Source: Alphaproteobacteria bacterium
GTDB taxonomy: Bacteria; Pseudomonadota; Alphaproteobacteria; Micavibrionales; UBA2020
Assembly (NCBI GenBank): GCA_025934695.1
Contig: JAICWS010000002.1
Coordinates: forward strand, 558,001 to 622,000
Length of the DNA stretch: 64,000 nt
Direction: 5' to 3'
Shown here: positions 51,363-59,979 of the stretch, piece by piece
Layout: every line of letters begins with the position of its first letter
Numbering within the stretch: position 1 is the stretch's first letter
Program-made: the position numbers and the translations under genes
The notes under the pieces: model-generated
Databases searched by the model: none
What the model saw: the letters and a program-made list of their open reading frames with translations, nothing else
Told to the model about the DNA's origin: nothing

Positions 51363-53120
51363 ATGAAAAGACTGATTGCCACAACCGCCTTCCTTATTCT
51401 CGCCGCGAATGTCGGCGTGCACGCAGACGAGGGCGACACCTATCCGGATCTCGCTTCAATCCCTGCCCCATTGGCGCAGCAAGTCAACATTTACAACGGC
51501 GGCTATGAGGAAATGTACGTCTCGAACATGCTGCAAGTCATCCGCAACGCCGCAGCGGATAAGATGTCGCTCACCAAAGGCGATATCGAGAAGGCTCAGG
51601 AAAGGGAGCGGCGAGCAACGGGACAAAATAGTGTTAATGAGATCCTGCGCTTTGATGTCAATTTCGATGAAAAGGTGACGGCGGATGAGATCCTCCAAAC
51701 CCTGAAATCCGAACGCGGGAACAATAGGATCGATGACAAAACGCGTGAGGAGGAAGTCCGGAACCTCATGAAGCGGTTCGACCTCGATGGCGACGGCACG
51801 ATCACCTATGCAGAGGCGCAGTCCGCCACTGACGCGCAGAACAAGCGTATCCTTCGCAATCATCATCGCGGGCAGAGCCAGCTCGAGGCGCTGCTCGCTC
51901 TCGACCCGGACAAGGACGGCGTCCTGACCGTGACGGAACTGGAATCTCTCGCGCGCAAGGCTTTCAGGACGGTCGACACCGATCACGATGGCATTATCTC
52001 ACCCTCTGAAGCGCAGGCATTTCAAGCAGCCCTGCGGCCCGAGGCGGCATTTCCCGAGGGTTGCCAGGCGCCCCCGCCGTCGGATAGCGACAAAATCATC
52101 TTCGTCTCCGTGGGCCAGGCAGGCGCCATCTCCGACGTCGGGTTTTTACGTGAGGGCTTTAACAACGGCCTGGTGCGCGCCGAGCGCCAGGTGACAGGCG
52201 CGCCACAACTCGACATTCAGCCAGGCAAGGGGAAGCTTTATATCATCGCGCAGTCCGCGCAGCAGGCAATTTGGAACGTGACCGGCGATACTCAGCGCAT
52301 TTCGCGACTGGTGCTGGCGGGACCCGGCTCTAACTACGGCCAAGACGAGCCGACGCTCCAGATTGGCGCGGCAGGCATTGATAGAGGCGTCGTCTCTTTC
52401 CTGAAAAGCGAGGAATACCCCAATTGTGCCTTGCAAGTGCCTTTTTCAGAGGGCGCGTCTATGGAGGCGGGCGATACCATTAAGTCCGCTGTCGGAAAGC
52501 TTTTGGGGCACCCCGCGGATTCCATCATGACGGAGCTTTACGGGTCCCGTATCTCCATCGATGCCGACGGCATCGCCGCGCCAGCGTCGCCGGCGCCATC
52601 AGACGACGTCTCGGGACTGGATCCCGAAACATGGAAGGAGGTGCGCCTGCTCTTACCGGGCGGTCTGGCGCGGTTGAAGGGGAAGACAATCATTTCGGAT
52701 TCCTCGACGGAGCCCTATCCGGTTCTTCCGGGCTGGGCCGGTATCGCCCAGTTAGTGCATGACGGTGTGCTTGTGCCTGAGGCGCGCGCAGATCACGCGA
52801 CGCGCATCGTCGTTGATAGCGAAGGCGGACCGCCAGAGTCTATTGTCGGCACAGGTAATTCCGTCGTCAATGCCACGAACGGGGTGGTTAACATCGTGGA
52901 AGAAAAGCAATATCGCATCGTGAAGAACTTAGTCGAATTCCCGCCGGGGCTGGGCGGCGACAGGTCGCTGCGATTTGTCCTCGCCAAAGGAGTTACAAAG
53001 CCCGATGTGCAAATGCCAGTGTGCGTTATCTCCGAAGAAACCGGCAAGCCGCTGGAAAATAATTGGCTCTGCCGAGGGCGTAGCAAAGTCCTCGTTATTC
53101 ACGGCGGCGTTATTTATTAA
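51363..53120 (+). CDS. Secreted EF-hand protein with unknown C-terminal domain (copy 2)
   Basis: A 585-residue paralogue of the preceding gene, starting 15 bp after its stop with AAGGACC as ribosome site. Signal peptide 1-21 (ANVGVHAD). EF-hand loops are DVNFDEKVTADE (98-109, with the central Gly lost), DLDGDGTITYAE (140-151), DPDKDGVLTVTE (181-192) and DTDHDGIISPSE (205-216). The C-terminal domain repeats the pattern LYIIAQSAQQAIWNVTGD then ISRLVLAGPGSN, and ends SLRFVLAKGVTKP with two final cysteines. It carries an extra segment near 475-510. The pair probably forms a complex or divides a common task. It meets a convergent gene three bases away. Confidence 0.8.
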   Translation: MKRLIATTAFLILAANVGVHADEGDTYPDLASIPAPLAQQVNIYNGGYEEMYVSNMLQVIRNAAADKMSLTKGDIEKAQERERRATGQNSVNEILRFDVNFDEKVTADEILQTLKSERGNNRIDDKTREEEVRNLMKRFDLDGDGTITYAEAQSATDAQNKRILRNHHRGQSQLEALLALDPDKDGVLTVTELESLARKAFRTVDTDHDGIISPSEAQAFQAALRPEAAFPEGCQAPPPSDSDKIIFVSVGQAGAISDVGFLREGFNNGLVRAERQVTGAPQLDIQPGKGKLYIIAQSAQQAIWNVTGDTQRISRLVLAGPGSNYGQDEPTLQIGAAGIDRGVVSFLKSEEYPNCALQVPFSEGASMEAGDTIKSAVGKLLGHPADSIMTELYGSRISIDADGIAAPASPAPSDDVSGLDPETWKEVRLLLPGGLARLKGKTIISDSSTEPYPVLPGWAGIAQLVHDGVLVPEARADHATRIVVDSEGGPPESIVGTGNSVVNATNGVVNIVEEKQYRIVKNLVEFPPGLGGDRSLRFVLAKGVTKPDVQMPVCVISEETGKPLENNWLCRGRSKVLVIHGGVIY

Positions 53121-53123
53121 CGG

Positions 53124-53714
53124 CTACAAGGCGAAATCACCGTTTGGCGGCTTGCGCGGAGTCGTGCGCGATTGGGCGGGCGGGGCGATCTTCGCTTCGA
53201 GGGCAGAGAAAAGCTGCTGGCGCGTCTCGTCAAAGCGGGCGAGCAGCGCGGGCGCCTCGAGATAGGCGAAGTTTTCCAGCTCCTGCCCGTAGGCTTTTTT
53301 AACCCCTTCGAGGATCGCTTCGGGCGCGGCGTCGAGCTTGTCCGCTTTCAGCTTGCCCGCGACCGTTTCCATCTGCGCGATGCCGGCGGCGGCGGTGGCC
53401 TGGGCGATGGCGACCGGCATGAAGGAATCCGGCGCGGTCGAAAGCATCGCCTGCACCGAGTTTTCGACTTCCTCGGTATAACCTTCCCAGAAGCGGCCGA
53501 TGTTGGCGAAGAGCGACATCGGGTTCAGCATGATTGTCGCGCAGATCATCGAGGCTTCTTTTTCCTCTTTCGAGCCGGCGCCGTCCGTATCGATGAGCTC
53601 AAGCACGCGTTCCTGCTGCTGGCGCAATTCGGTGTTCGGCGCGCCGAAGACGCTGCGGTCATAGTCGAGGTGTTTCTTGACGAGCGGATATTTGCGCAGG
53701 ATCTCGGGTTTCAT
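53124..53714 (-). CDS. Unknown helical protein upstream-coupled to the acyl-ACP synthetase gene
   Basis: A 196-residue soluble protein, MKPEILRKYPLVKKHLDYD, with QERVLELIDTDGAGSKEEK, IAQATAAAGIAQMETVAGK and a Pro/Arg-rich tail (AQSRTTPRKPPNGDF). It shows a similar order of elements to the protein at 49060-49659. It begins nine bases after the stop of the acyltransferase/acyl-ACP synthetase gene and is probably co-transcribed. No family recognised. Confidence 0.6.
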   Translation of the reverse strand: MKPEILRKYPLVKKHLDYDRSVFGAPNTELRQQQERVLELIDTDGAGSKEEKEASMICATIMLNPMSLFANIGRFWEGYTEEVENSVQAMLSTAPDSFMPVAIAQATAAAGIAQMETVAGKLKADKLDAAPEAILEGVKKAYGQELENFAYLEAPALLARFDETRQQLFSALEAKIAPPAQSRTTPRKPPNGDFAL

Positions 53715-53723
53715 GTTTTCTCC

Positions 53724-56204
53724 TTACAGGCCGGGCGTTTTGGGTGCGGCCGGTTTGTCGGCGGGTTTTTGTTCCACGGGCTGAACGGGGTTGTCGTTCA
53801 CAGGGACCGGTTTCACGGCCTGCGTGAATTCCGCCGCCATGGCGCCTGCCGGTTTCGCGTTGTCGTTCGCCACACTTTCCATCTGCGCGAGTGTTTTTTT
53901 CAGGCTCACGTAGTCGGTCTTGCCCGTGGGCAAGAGCGGCATCGCAGGCACCACATGGATGTCCGGGTTCTTGGGCAGCCCCAGCACGCTGCGGCCGGTG
54001 TCCTGGGCGGCTTTGGCAAGCAGTTCGCGCTTGAGCTTTTCGTCAGTGGTGAAGAGCACGATGGTATCGCCATCTTTCGGATCCTGCTTGAGGACCGTCG
54101 CATGCATGGCTTCGGGTTTCAGCGATGCGGCTCTCGCGATTTCCTCGACCGCGTCGAGCGACACCATCTCGCCGCCGATCTTGGCAAAGCGCTTGGCGCG
54201 GCCCGTCAGTTTCATGAATCCTTCCGGCGTCATGCTGACGATATCGCCCGTGTCGTGCCAGCCGTCCTGCGGCTTCTGGATCACGCCCGGATTGTCATGC
54301 TTGAGGTAACCCAGCATGACGTTGGGGCCCTTGATGTAAAGGTGATAGCTGCCCTGCATATCGGGCACTTCTTCAAGCCGGATTTCGATGCCGGGCAGGA
54401 CCTTGCCGACCGTGCCGCGCTTGTGCGCGCCCGGCACGTTCATTGCGACGGCGGGCGCCGCTTCCGACAGGCCATAGGCGTTGTTCACACGCACGTTGAA
54501 ACGGTCGACGTACATGTCATAGGTCTCGTCCTTCAGGCGCTCCGCGCCCGCGAAGACCATGCGCAGCGACGCGAAATCCTTGTCCGTCGCATTGCGGGCA
54601 TAGAGGTTCAGGAAGGTATCGGTGCCGAACATGATCGTCGTGTCGTAGAAATAGACCAGTTTCGGGATGTTCTTGCCATCGAGCGGATTCGGGTACTGAT
54701 AGCTGCGGATGCCCTTCAGGTTGGGGAGGATCATACCGCCGGCCAAGCCGAACGAGTGGAAGATCGGCATGCAGTTGAAGACCTTGTCGTTGGGTGTCAG
54801 CGGCGTGATCGCATGCGCCTGCGCCGCGTTCGACAGGAGATTGGTCGAACTTAAGACCACGCCCTTCGGCGGCCCTTCCGAGCCCGAGGTGAAGATGATG
54901 CAGGCGGGATCCCCGCCCTTGGCCGCATCTTTCGGGCGCGGCAGCCAGTCGCGCGCGTGCAGAAGCGCCTTGATCTTTGAGAAGAAGCCGATCTGCGGCT
55001 TGATGTCCTCGAGATAAACGATCTTGGTGGTCTCCGACAGCGCCTTGATCTTGTCTTCAAGTTTCGCAAGCTGGACGAACCTGCGTGAGGTCACGATGGT
55101 CTTCAGCGAGGCGGTCGTCGTATAGGACAGCATGTCCGCTTTTTCCGCCTTCGCGTTCAGCATCGTCGGCACGCGGCCATAGGCCTGCAGGCCCCAGAAG
55201 GTCACGGCGGCGCCCTTGCTGTTGGGCAGCAGGAAGCCCACGTTTTCGCCCTTGGAGGTCAGCTTCGCCAGCTTGTCGCCGAGCGCATAGGCGCCGATCA
55301 GCAGCTTGCCGTATTTGAGCGGCTCGCCCTCTGGGTCGTCGATGATGTCGTATTTGTGGCCGAAGTTATGCGCGGCGTCGTGCAGCGCGTCGATCAGCGT
55401 GCGGTCCTTGTTCACCGCATGGACCGGCATTTCCTGCACGATTTTTTCCAGCTGCGCGTCGGCCTCCTTGCGGCGCGCCTTGCCCGCCAGGCCTTTGGGG
55501 ATTTCGATCTTCTGCGGTGGCAGGACAGTGACCGTCATGCGCGGGATGAGGCGCTTGGGATAGCTTTTCAGCCGCGTCGCGCCAAAGCCCAGGAAATTGA
55601 GGCCGTCGGTATAGACGGGTACGATATTCGCTTTCGCATGGTCCGCGACGATGGCCGAGCCGCCGAAGACCTGCATCAGCGTGCCGGTCGAGGTCAGGCG
55701 GCCCTCGGGGAAAATCATCACGGGCTTGCCGGCTTTGGCGAGGCGCGTCAGCTCGCGGATCGCCTGCGGCTTGGTCGTGTCCATCGGGTGGAAGTCAATG
55801 CGGTTGAGCACGAAGCGCGCGAGCGGATTGTATTTCACCAACGGGCTGTTCATGAGCTTCTTGTGGATGCCCGTGTCGATCGCGAAGGCGGCATCAAGCG
55901 GCAGCGCCGCGCCCAGGAAGAAGCCGTCGACGAAGGAAACATGGTTCGCGATGATCAGCGTCGGCTTGCCCTCGAGGCCCTTGAAGTTCTCCGCGCCCGC
56001 AAAGCGGGTGCCGAACACATGTTTGAACGTAAAGCGCAGCGTCGAATGCAACGCCTTCGTCGTGGTGCGGTGCCACCAGCTTCTCTTGATGGGGGCGAGG
56101 GGCGTTTCGTCGGCATCGTCGTCGTTGGCGGCTTCGGGCGGATTTGCGGAAGGCTGGAGTTGCGCGGAGTCTTCCGCAGCGGGCGTCAGGGGAGCGTCGG
56201 CCAT
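53724..56204 (-). CDS. aas: Bifunctional acyltransferase / acyl-ACP synthetase (Aas-like)
   Basis: An 826-residue fusion. The N-terminal PlsC-type acyltransferase has NHVSFVD (87-93) and FPEGRLT (165-171). The C-terminal AMP-binding domain has IFTSGSEGPPKG, NAYGLSEAAP, WHDTGDIVSM, GRAKRFAKIGGEM and LLPTGKTD. In E. coli Aas activates free fatty acids on ACP and re-acylates lysophosphatidylethanolamine. A disordered Ala/Pro/Asp N-terminus (1-38) and an Ala/Pro/Lys tail are additions. There is no transporter domain such as LplT in this chain. The start at 56204 is the only reasonable ATG. Confidence 0.85.
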   Translation of the reverse strand: MADAPLTPAAEDSAQLQPSANPPEAANDDDADETPLAPIKRSWWHRTTTKALHSTLRFTFKHVFGTRFAGAENFKGLEGKPTLIIANHVSFVDGFFLGAALPLDAAFAIDTGIHKKLMNSPLVKYNPLARFVLNRIDFHPMDTTKPQAIRELTRLAKAGKPVMIFPEGRLTSTGTLMQVFGGSAIVADHAKANIVPVYTDGLNFLGFGATRLKSYPKRLIPRMTVTVLPPQKIEIPKGLAGKARRKEADAQLEKIVQEMPVHAVNKDRTLIDALHDAAHNFGHKYDIIDDPEGEPLKYGKLLIGAYALGDKLAKLTSKGENVGFLLPNSKGAAVTFWGLQAYGRVPTMLNAKAEKADMLSYTTTASLKTIVTSRRFVQLAKLEDKIKALSETTKIVYLEDIKPQIGFFSKIKALLHARDWLPRPKDAAKGGDPACIIFTSGSEGPPKGVVLSSTNLLSNAAQAHAITPLTPNDKVFNCMPIFHSFGLAGGMILPNLKGIRSYQYPNPLDGKNIPKLVYFYDTTIMFGTDTFLNLYARNATDKDFASLRMVFAGAERLKDETYDMYVDRFNVRVNNAYGLSEAAPAVAMNVPGAHKRGTVGKVLPGIEIRLEEVPDMQGSYHLYIKGPNVMLGYLKHDNPGVIQKPQDGWHDTGDIVSMTPEGFMKLTGRAKRFAKIGGEMVSLDAVEEIARAASLKPEAMHATVLKQDPKDGDTIVLFTTDEKLKRELLAKAAQDTGRSVLGLPKNPDIHVVPAMPLLPTGKTDYVSLKKTLAQMESVANDNAKPAGAMAAEFTQAVKPVPVNDNPVQPVEQKPADKPAAPKTPGL

Positions 56205-56388
56205 CTTATGTCTTTCTTGAGGCGAAATGCCTGTCGAGTCGTTTCCAAAATGAATGCCGTAACCTACGCAGTATTATGCCAATGGTCAAGCCTTTAGAGA
56301 TTCTGGCAAATGCGGGGAAACAGGTCTTGACGCGTTGCCATAACACCGTATAGTGACCCGGAATTTTACGAATAAAGGGGCTTCCGCT

Positions 56389-56931
56389 GTGAAAATTTTC
56401 GACACCATTTCCGACCTGATCGCGCGCCTGAAGTTCAAGGTGCCGTATTTTTCGGGACGCCGCATGGACAAGGAAGGCAACCAGTACTGGTTCTACCGGC
56501 TGAAAGAGCACCGCGACAACGACCTGCCGGCTTATATCGGCAAGGACGGCACGCAGAAATGGTGGCACTACGGCAAGCTCTCCCGCAAGAACGGCGAGCC
56601 CGCGGTCATTACCTCCCTCGGCACGAAAGAGTGGTGGGTCGACGGCGAGCGCCACCGCGACTTCGGCCTGCCCGCGGTCGAAAAATACGACGGCACGAAG
56701 GAATGGTATATCAACGGCAAGCTGAGCCGCGACGACGGCCCCGCCATCGAACGTCCCGACGGCAAGAACGAATGGTACCGCGATGGCCAGGTCTGGGCCG
56801 AAGGCCGCGCCAAGGCGCCTGAGATCCGCGAACAGAAAATCGAAAAGGCCGTGGAACAGGCGACCGTGGCCGAAGACGGCGTGAAAGTCATGGCCCCCAT
56901 CAAGTTCAAGCGCCCCACGCCAGGGATGTAA
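56389..56931 (+). CDS. W-x-x-x-G-K repeat protein
   Basis: A 180-residue protein, GTG start with AAGGGG ten bases upstream. It consists of about five repeats of 20-24 residues, each of the form DGTxxWWxxGKLSRxxGPAV. Examples are DGTQKWWHYGKLSRKNG, LGTKEWWVDGERHRDFGLPA and DGTKEWYINGKLSRDDGPA. The N-terminus (VKIFDTISDLIARLKFKV) is amphipathic. Similar 'W..(D/N)G..HR..GPA' repeats occur in phage- and giant-virus-type proteins and in MORN/YwqK-like proteins. There is no signal peptide. It probably folds as a beta-ladder; function unknown. Confidence 0.7.
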   Translation: MKIFDTISDLIARLKFKVPYFSGRRMDKEGNQYWFYRLKEHRDNDLPAYIGKDGTQKWWHYGKLSRKNGEPAVITSLGTKEWWVDGERHRDFGLPAVEKYDGTKEWYINGKLSRDDGPAIERPDGKNEWYRDGQVWAEGRAKAPEIREQKIEKAVEQATVAEDGVKVMAPIKFKRPTPGM

Positions 56932-57020
56932 ATTTTTAACGAGGCAAGCCGCATTACGCTCGACGAACGGCATGAAGCGCTCCAACAAGAGCGGCCCGCG
57001 CCCGTAAGCGAAGACACTTC

Positions 57021-58199
57021 CTACTTCTTTTTCCGCGCCTTGGTGGATTCGGCTTCGTTCAGCGCCGAGAGGCGCAGCTTGGCCAGGCCGATGCCCTGCT
57101 TGTCGCGCTCGAGCGCGGTGTCGATAAGCTGTTTGGCGCGTTCGGGATTTTTGCGCACGCCTTGTCCGTTCTCCAGCATCTTGCCGAGGAAGACCATCGA
57201 TTCCGGATCGTTGTAGCGGGCGGCCTTTTCGAAATAGGCGGCGGCCTGTTTGTGATCGGCCTTGACGCCTTCACCCAGGTACAGGCAGCGTCCAGCTTCG
57301 CGCAGCGCGTCGATATAGTCCTGGTCGGCGGCTTTTTTATACCATTGGAACGCCTGAGCGGGGTCGCGGTGCTGCATGCTGGATCCTGAATCGCAGGCGC
57401 GGCCAAGCTCGAACTGCGCCTCGGCGTCGCCGGCTTCCGCCGCGCGCCGGAACCAGAAGAAGGCCTTGTCCCGGTTCAGCTCGTTCTGCTTGCCGCCGAA
57501 GATGTACCGATGGGCCAGCTCCACCTGCGCATCCAGGTCGCCGGAATCCGCGCGCTTCTGCAGGCAGCTGAACTGGAAGCTTTCGAGCGCCATCTTGCGT
57601 TTCTTGCGCGCCTCGGGGCTTTCCGGCATGGCCAGCGTCACGCCGTAATTCTGGGCGAGGTAGGTGCGGCCGAGTTCGCTGAACTCGGCATCCATGAGCG
57701 CGGCTTCCGCGATGATGTCGCGGCCCATCTGAATGTCTTTCGTCACGCCGTTGCCGTGATAAACGCACATGCCATACTCTCTCAAGGACTCGCGCTTGCC
57801 GTAGGTATAGGCGGATTCCTTGAACGCCGCGGCGGCTTTCTTGAATTCCTGCTGCTGCTGGTAAACGCGGCCGAGGCCGAACAGCGCCTCGTGGTATCCG
57901 GCGGCCGCCGATTTTTTGTACCATTCGATGGCGCGCGCGAGGTCGATGGGCGTCACCTTTTCCTGCAGCACTTCGCCGGTGCGGAATACGTCCGCCAGCC
58001 GCTCCATGGCGACCGCATCGCCGCCTTCCGCCGCCTTCATCCACCAGTGAAAGGCTTTCAGCCGGTCCTGCTTGATCGCCTTGCCGGCGGCATAAGCCTG
58101 GCCGAGGTCGCCCTGCGCGGTGGGTTCGCCATCTTCCGCCGCGCGGATCAGGTCTTTGATGTCGCCGAAATTGCGCCGGATGCGAGGAAGACGCGCCAT
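57021..58199 (-). CDS. Sel1-like repeat protein
   Basis: A 392-residue cytoplasmic protein of about nine Sel1-like (TPR-type) repeats of about 36 residues. Clear copies are AQGDLGQAYAAGKAIKQDRL then AFHWWMKAAEGG, and AQFELGRACDSGSSMQHRDP then AFQWYKKAADQ. Sel1 repeats mediate protein-protein contacts. It ends in a basic tail (ESTKARKKK). The partner is unknown. A palindromic repeat lies between it and grpE. The 56932-57020 gap before its convergent neighbour shows nothing. Confidence 0.88.
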   Translation of the reverse strand: MARLPRIRRNFGDIKDLIRAAEDGEPTAQGDLGQAYAAGKAIKQDRLKAFHWWMKAAEGGDAVAMERLADVFRTGEVLQEKVTPIDLARAIEWYKKSAAAGYHEALFGLGRVYQQQQEFKKAAAAFKESAYTYGKRESLREYGMCVYHGNGVTKDIQMGRDIIAEAALMDAEFSELGRTYLAQNYGVTLAMPESPEARKKRKMALESFQFSCLQKRADSGDLDAQVELAHRYIFGGKQNELNRDKAFFWFRRAAEAGDAEAQFELGRACDSGSSMQHRDPAQAFQWYKKAADQDYIDALREAGRCLYLGEGVKADHKQAAAYFEKAARYNDPESMVFLGKMLENGQGVRKNPERAKQLIDTALERDKQGIGLAKLRLSALNEAESTKARKKK

Positions 58200-58272
58200 G
58201 GAAATTCCACAATTAATAATCGAGGACCGAGTCTGTCAAAAAGCCATGAAGAGGTCAACTTGCCCAATTTTT

Positions 58273-58352
58273 GTCATTCTCGCGAAAGCGGGAATCTCGT
58301 GCAGTCAGATGCTTTGCGAATTCGACGGGATCCCCGCTTTCGCGGGGATGAC
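58273..58352. repeat. Palindromic repeat, family B copy 2
   Basis: GTCATTCTCGCGAAAGCGGG faces CCCCGCTTTCGCGGGGATGA across about 40 bp. It is the same unit as at 16084-16161, with compensating changes in the stem. It follows the grpE stop and precedes the Sel1-repeat gene. Confidence 0.85.
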
Positions 58353-58363
58353 GGAAAATCGAA

Positions 58364-58981
58364 TTAAACCTGCTTGTCCACCGTCTCGCCCGCTTCGGGG
58401 ATGTCGCCTTTGGCGACACCGACGCGCGCGGGACGCAGCAGGCGCTCGTGGATCATGAAGCCGGGGTCGATGACCTGCACGACCGTGCCGGGCGCCTGGT
58501 TGGGCGCATCGGCCTCGAACATCACCTCGTGGAAGTTCGCGTCGAACTTCTGGTTGAGGGGATCGATGCGCTTGATGCCGTTGTTTTCGAAAACGCGCAG
58601 CAGGTCGCGCTCGATGGCGGAAATCCCGGTGTGGATGTTGACGAGCTCGGGGTTGCGCTCCCGCACGTCGGCGGGCATGGCACCCAGCGCGCGGCGCAGA
58701 TTGTCGGCAACCGACAAAAGGTCGCGCGCGAAGGACGAGACGGCGAACTTGGCCGTGTCTTCCTTGGCGCGTTCGGCGCGCTTGCGGGTATTGTCGGCTT
58801 CCGCCAGCGCGCGCAGCGCCTGGTCTTTCACTTCGGCCAGTTTCTTTTCAAGCTCGGCGACGCGCGCTTTCGCGGCGGCCAGTTCCGCCTCGGCGGGCGG
58901 CGCAGGCGGCTCGGACGCCTGGTTCTCAGGCGTGGGCGCGGTCTGTTCCTGGGACGGCTCGTCAGCGGGCTCAGAAGTCAT
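58364..58981 (-). CDS. grpE: GrpE nucleotide exchange factor (copy 1)
   Basis: A 205-residue GrpE. A Pro/Glu-rich N-terminus leads into the long coiled coil (AELEKKLAEVKDQALRALAEADNTRKR) and the four-helix segment (FARDLLSVADNLRRALGAMP). The C-terminal beta domain has LNQKFDANFHEVMFE and the signature GTVVQVIDPGFMIHERLLRP. It releases ADP from DnaK. A second grpE-like gene lies 74 bp upstream on the same strand. This copy fits the family best and is the likely housekeeping one. Confidence 0.93.
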   Translation of the reverse strand: MTSEPADEPSQEQTAPTPENQASEPPAPPAEAELAAAKARVAELEKKLAEVKDQALRALAEADNTRKRAERAKEDTAKFAVSSFARDLLSVADNLRRALGAMPADVRERNPELVNIHTGISAIERDLLRVFENNGIKRIDPLNQKFDANFHEVMFEADAPNQAPGTVVQVIDPGFMIHERLLRPARVGVAKGDIPEAGETVDKQV

Positions 58982-59055
58982 GTGTCATAATCCCTTATCA
59001 GCTTTCGCCAGTAAGAATGGTCGCTTTTTCCGGCGAATTCAAGGGGTCTGAAGGG

Positions 59056-59742
59056 TCAATCCGGCGGCGTGACGATGACTTTCGCATGACGGATGACGCG
59101 GCCGTTGATCTCGTAGCCTTTCTGGGCCACGGCGACAACGGTTTCGCCGTCGCAGCCGTCCTTGCACTGGGTCATGATGGCCTCGTGCTTTTCGGCGTCG
59201 AAGGGTTCATTGAGCGGATTGATTTGCTTGACGCCGAATTTGTTGAACACGGCGGTCAGCTGGCCGAGCGTTTTCTCGACGCCTTCCGCGAGCTTCGCGA
59301 ATTTCGGGTCTTCCTCGCGGTGCTTCTTGTCGATGGAGGCGAGGCCCAGCTCCAGCGTGTCGATCACGGGGATGGCCTGCTTGATGAAGCCTTCGACCGC
59401 GTATTTCTGGTCGTCGAGCGCTTTCGCCTCGGTGCGCGAGACGAGGGATTTGGCTTCCTCGAGGCGCTTCATGAGGGTCAGGTTGTCGGCCTGGCTCTTC
59501 GCGAGCGTATTGGCGGTGGAGGCGAGCTTCAGCAGCAGCTCGTCGCGTTCCTGGCGCAGGGATTCGACGGTGTCGACTTTCTTGTTGCCCTGATCGTCCT
59601 CGTCGAGGTCGCCGAACAACTCGTCCATCTTCTTGTCATGGGCGGCGTCTTCCGCGGTTGTGTCCCGTTTGCCGGGATCGTAGACGTCTTCCGGATTCAG
59701 ATGTTCATCCGGATTGCTTCCGGGATTCTTTTCGTCGGACAT
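59056..59742 (-). CDS. GrpE-like protein (copy 2)
   Basis: A 228-residue GrpE homologue starting at 59742, where GGAGAT precedes the ATG. The N-terminus is long and acidic (DELFGDLDEDDQGNKK). The coiled coil (LRQERDELLLKLASTANTLA) and the helix AIPVIDTLELGLASIDKK match GrpE. The C-terminal domain has PLNEPFDAEKHEAIM, then ETVVAVAQKGYEINGRVIRH, with His where most GrpE have Pro after Arg-x-x-Arg. A CKDGCDG insertion adds two cysteines. Differences from copy 1 are large, so this is an old duplicate or an acquired gene. Confidence 0.88.
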   Translation of the reverse strand: MSDEKNPGSNPDEHLNPEDVYDPGKRDTTAEDAAHDKKMDELFGDLDEDDQGNKKVDTVESLRQERDELLLKLASTANTLAKSQADNLTLMKRLEEAKSLVSRTEAKALDDQKYAVEGFIKQAIPVIDTLELGLASIDKKHREEDPKFAKLAEGVEKTLGQLTAVFNKFGVKQINPLNEPFDAEKHEAIMTQCKDGCDGETVVAVAQKGYEINGRVIRHAKVIVTPPD

Positions 59743-59880
59743 AGCATCTCCTGCTGGCAGATTTTCATATTGTTTAAACCAGAATGGGGAGGGAGTCAAT
59801 CCGGTCTTTTTGTAATGTTTTCAGGAAAATGGCATTCATATTACATAATACAAGAATCGCCAAGGGCATTATTTTTTATT

Positions 59881-59963
59881 GTCATTCCGAGCGCAGCGAG
59901 GAATCTTTCTCCCCATGCCAGGCCAAAGATCCCTCCGCGGCTGTGCCGGCGTTCGGGATGACA
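59881..59963. repeat. Palindromic repeat, family C copy 1
   Basis: GTCATTCCGAGCGCAGCGAG then GAATCTTTC faces GATCCCTCCGCGG and GTTCGGGATGACA about 30 bp on. It belongs to the widespread GTCATTC...GAATC type. A second diverged copy is at 61246-61328. It directly precedes the GAF-domain gene. Confidence 0.75.
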
Positions 59964-59979
59964 GGAGAATGAGGAAGTG

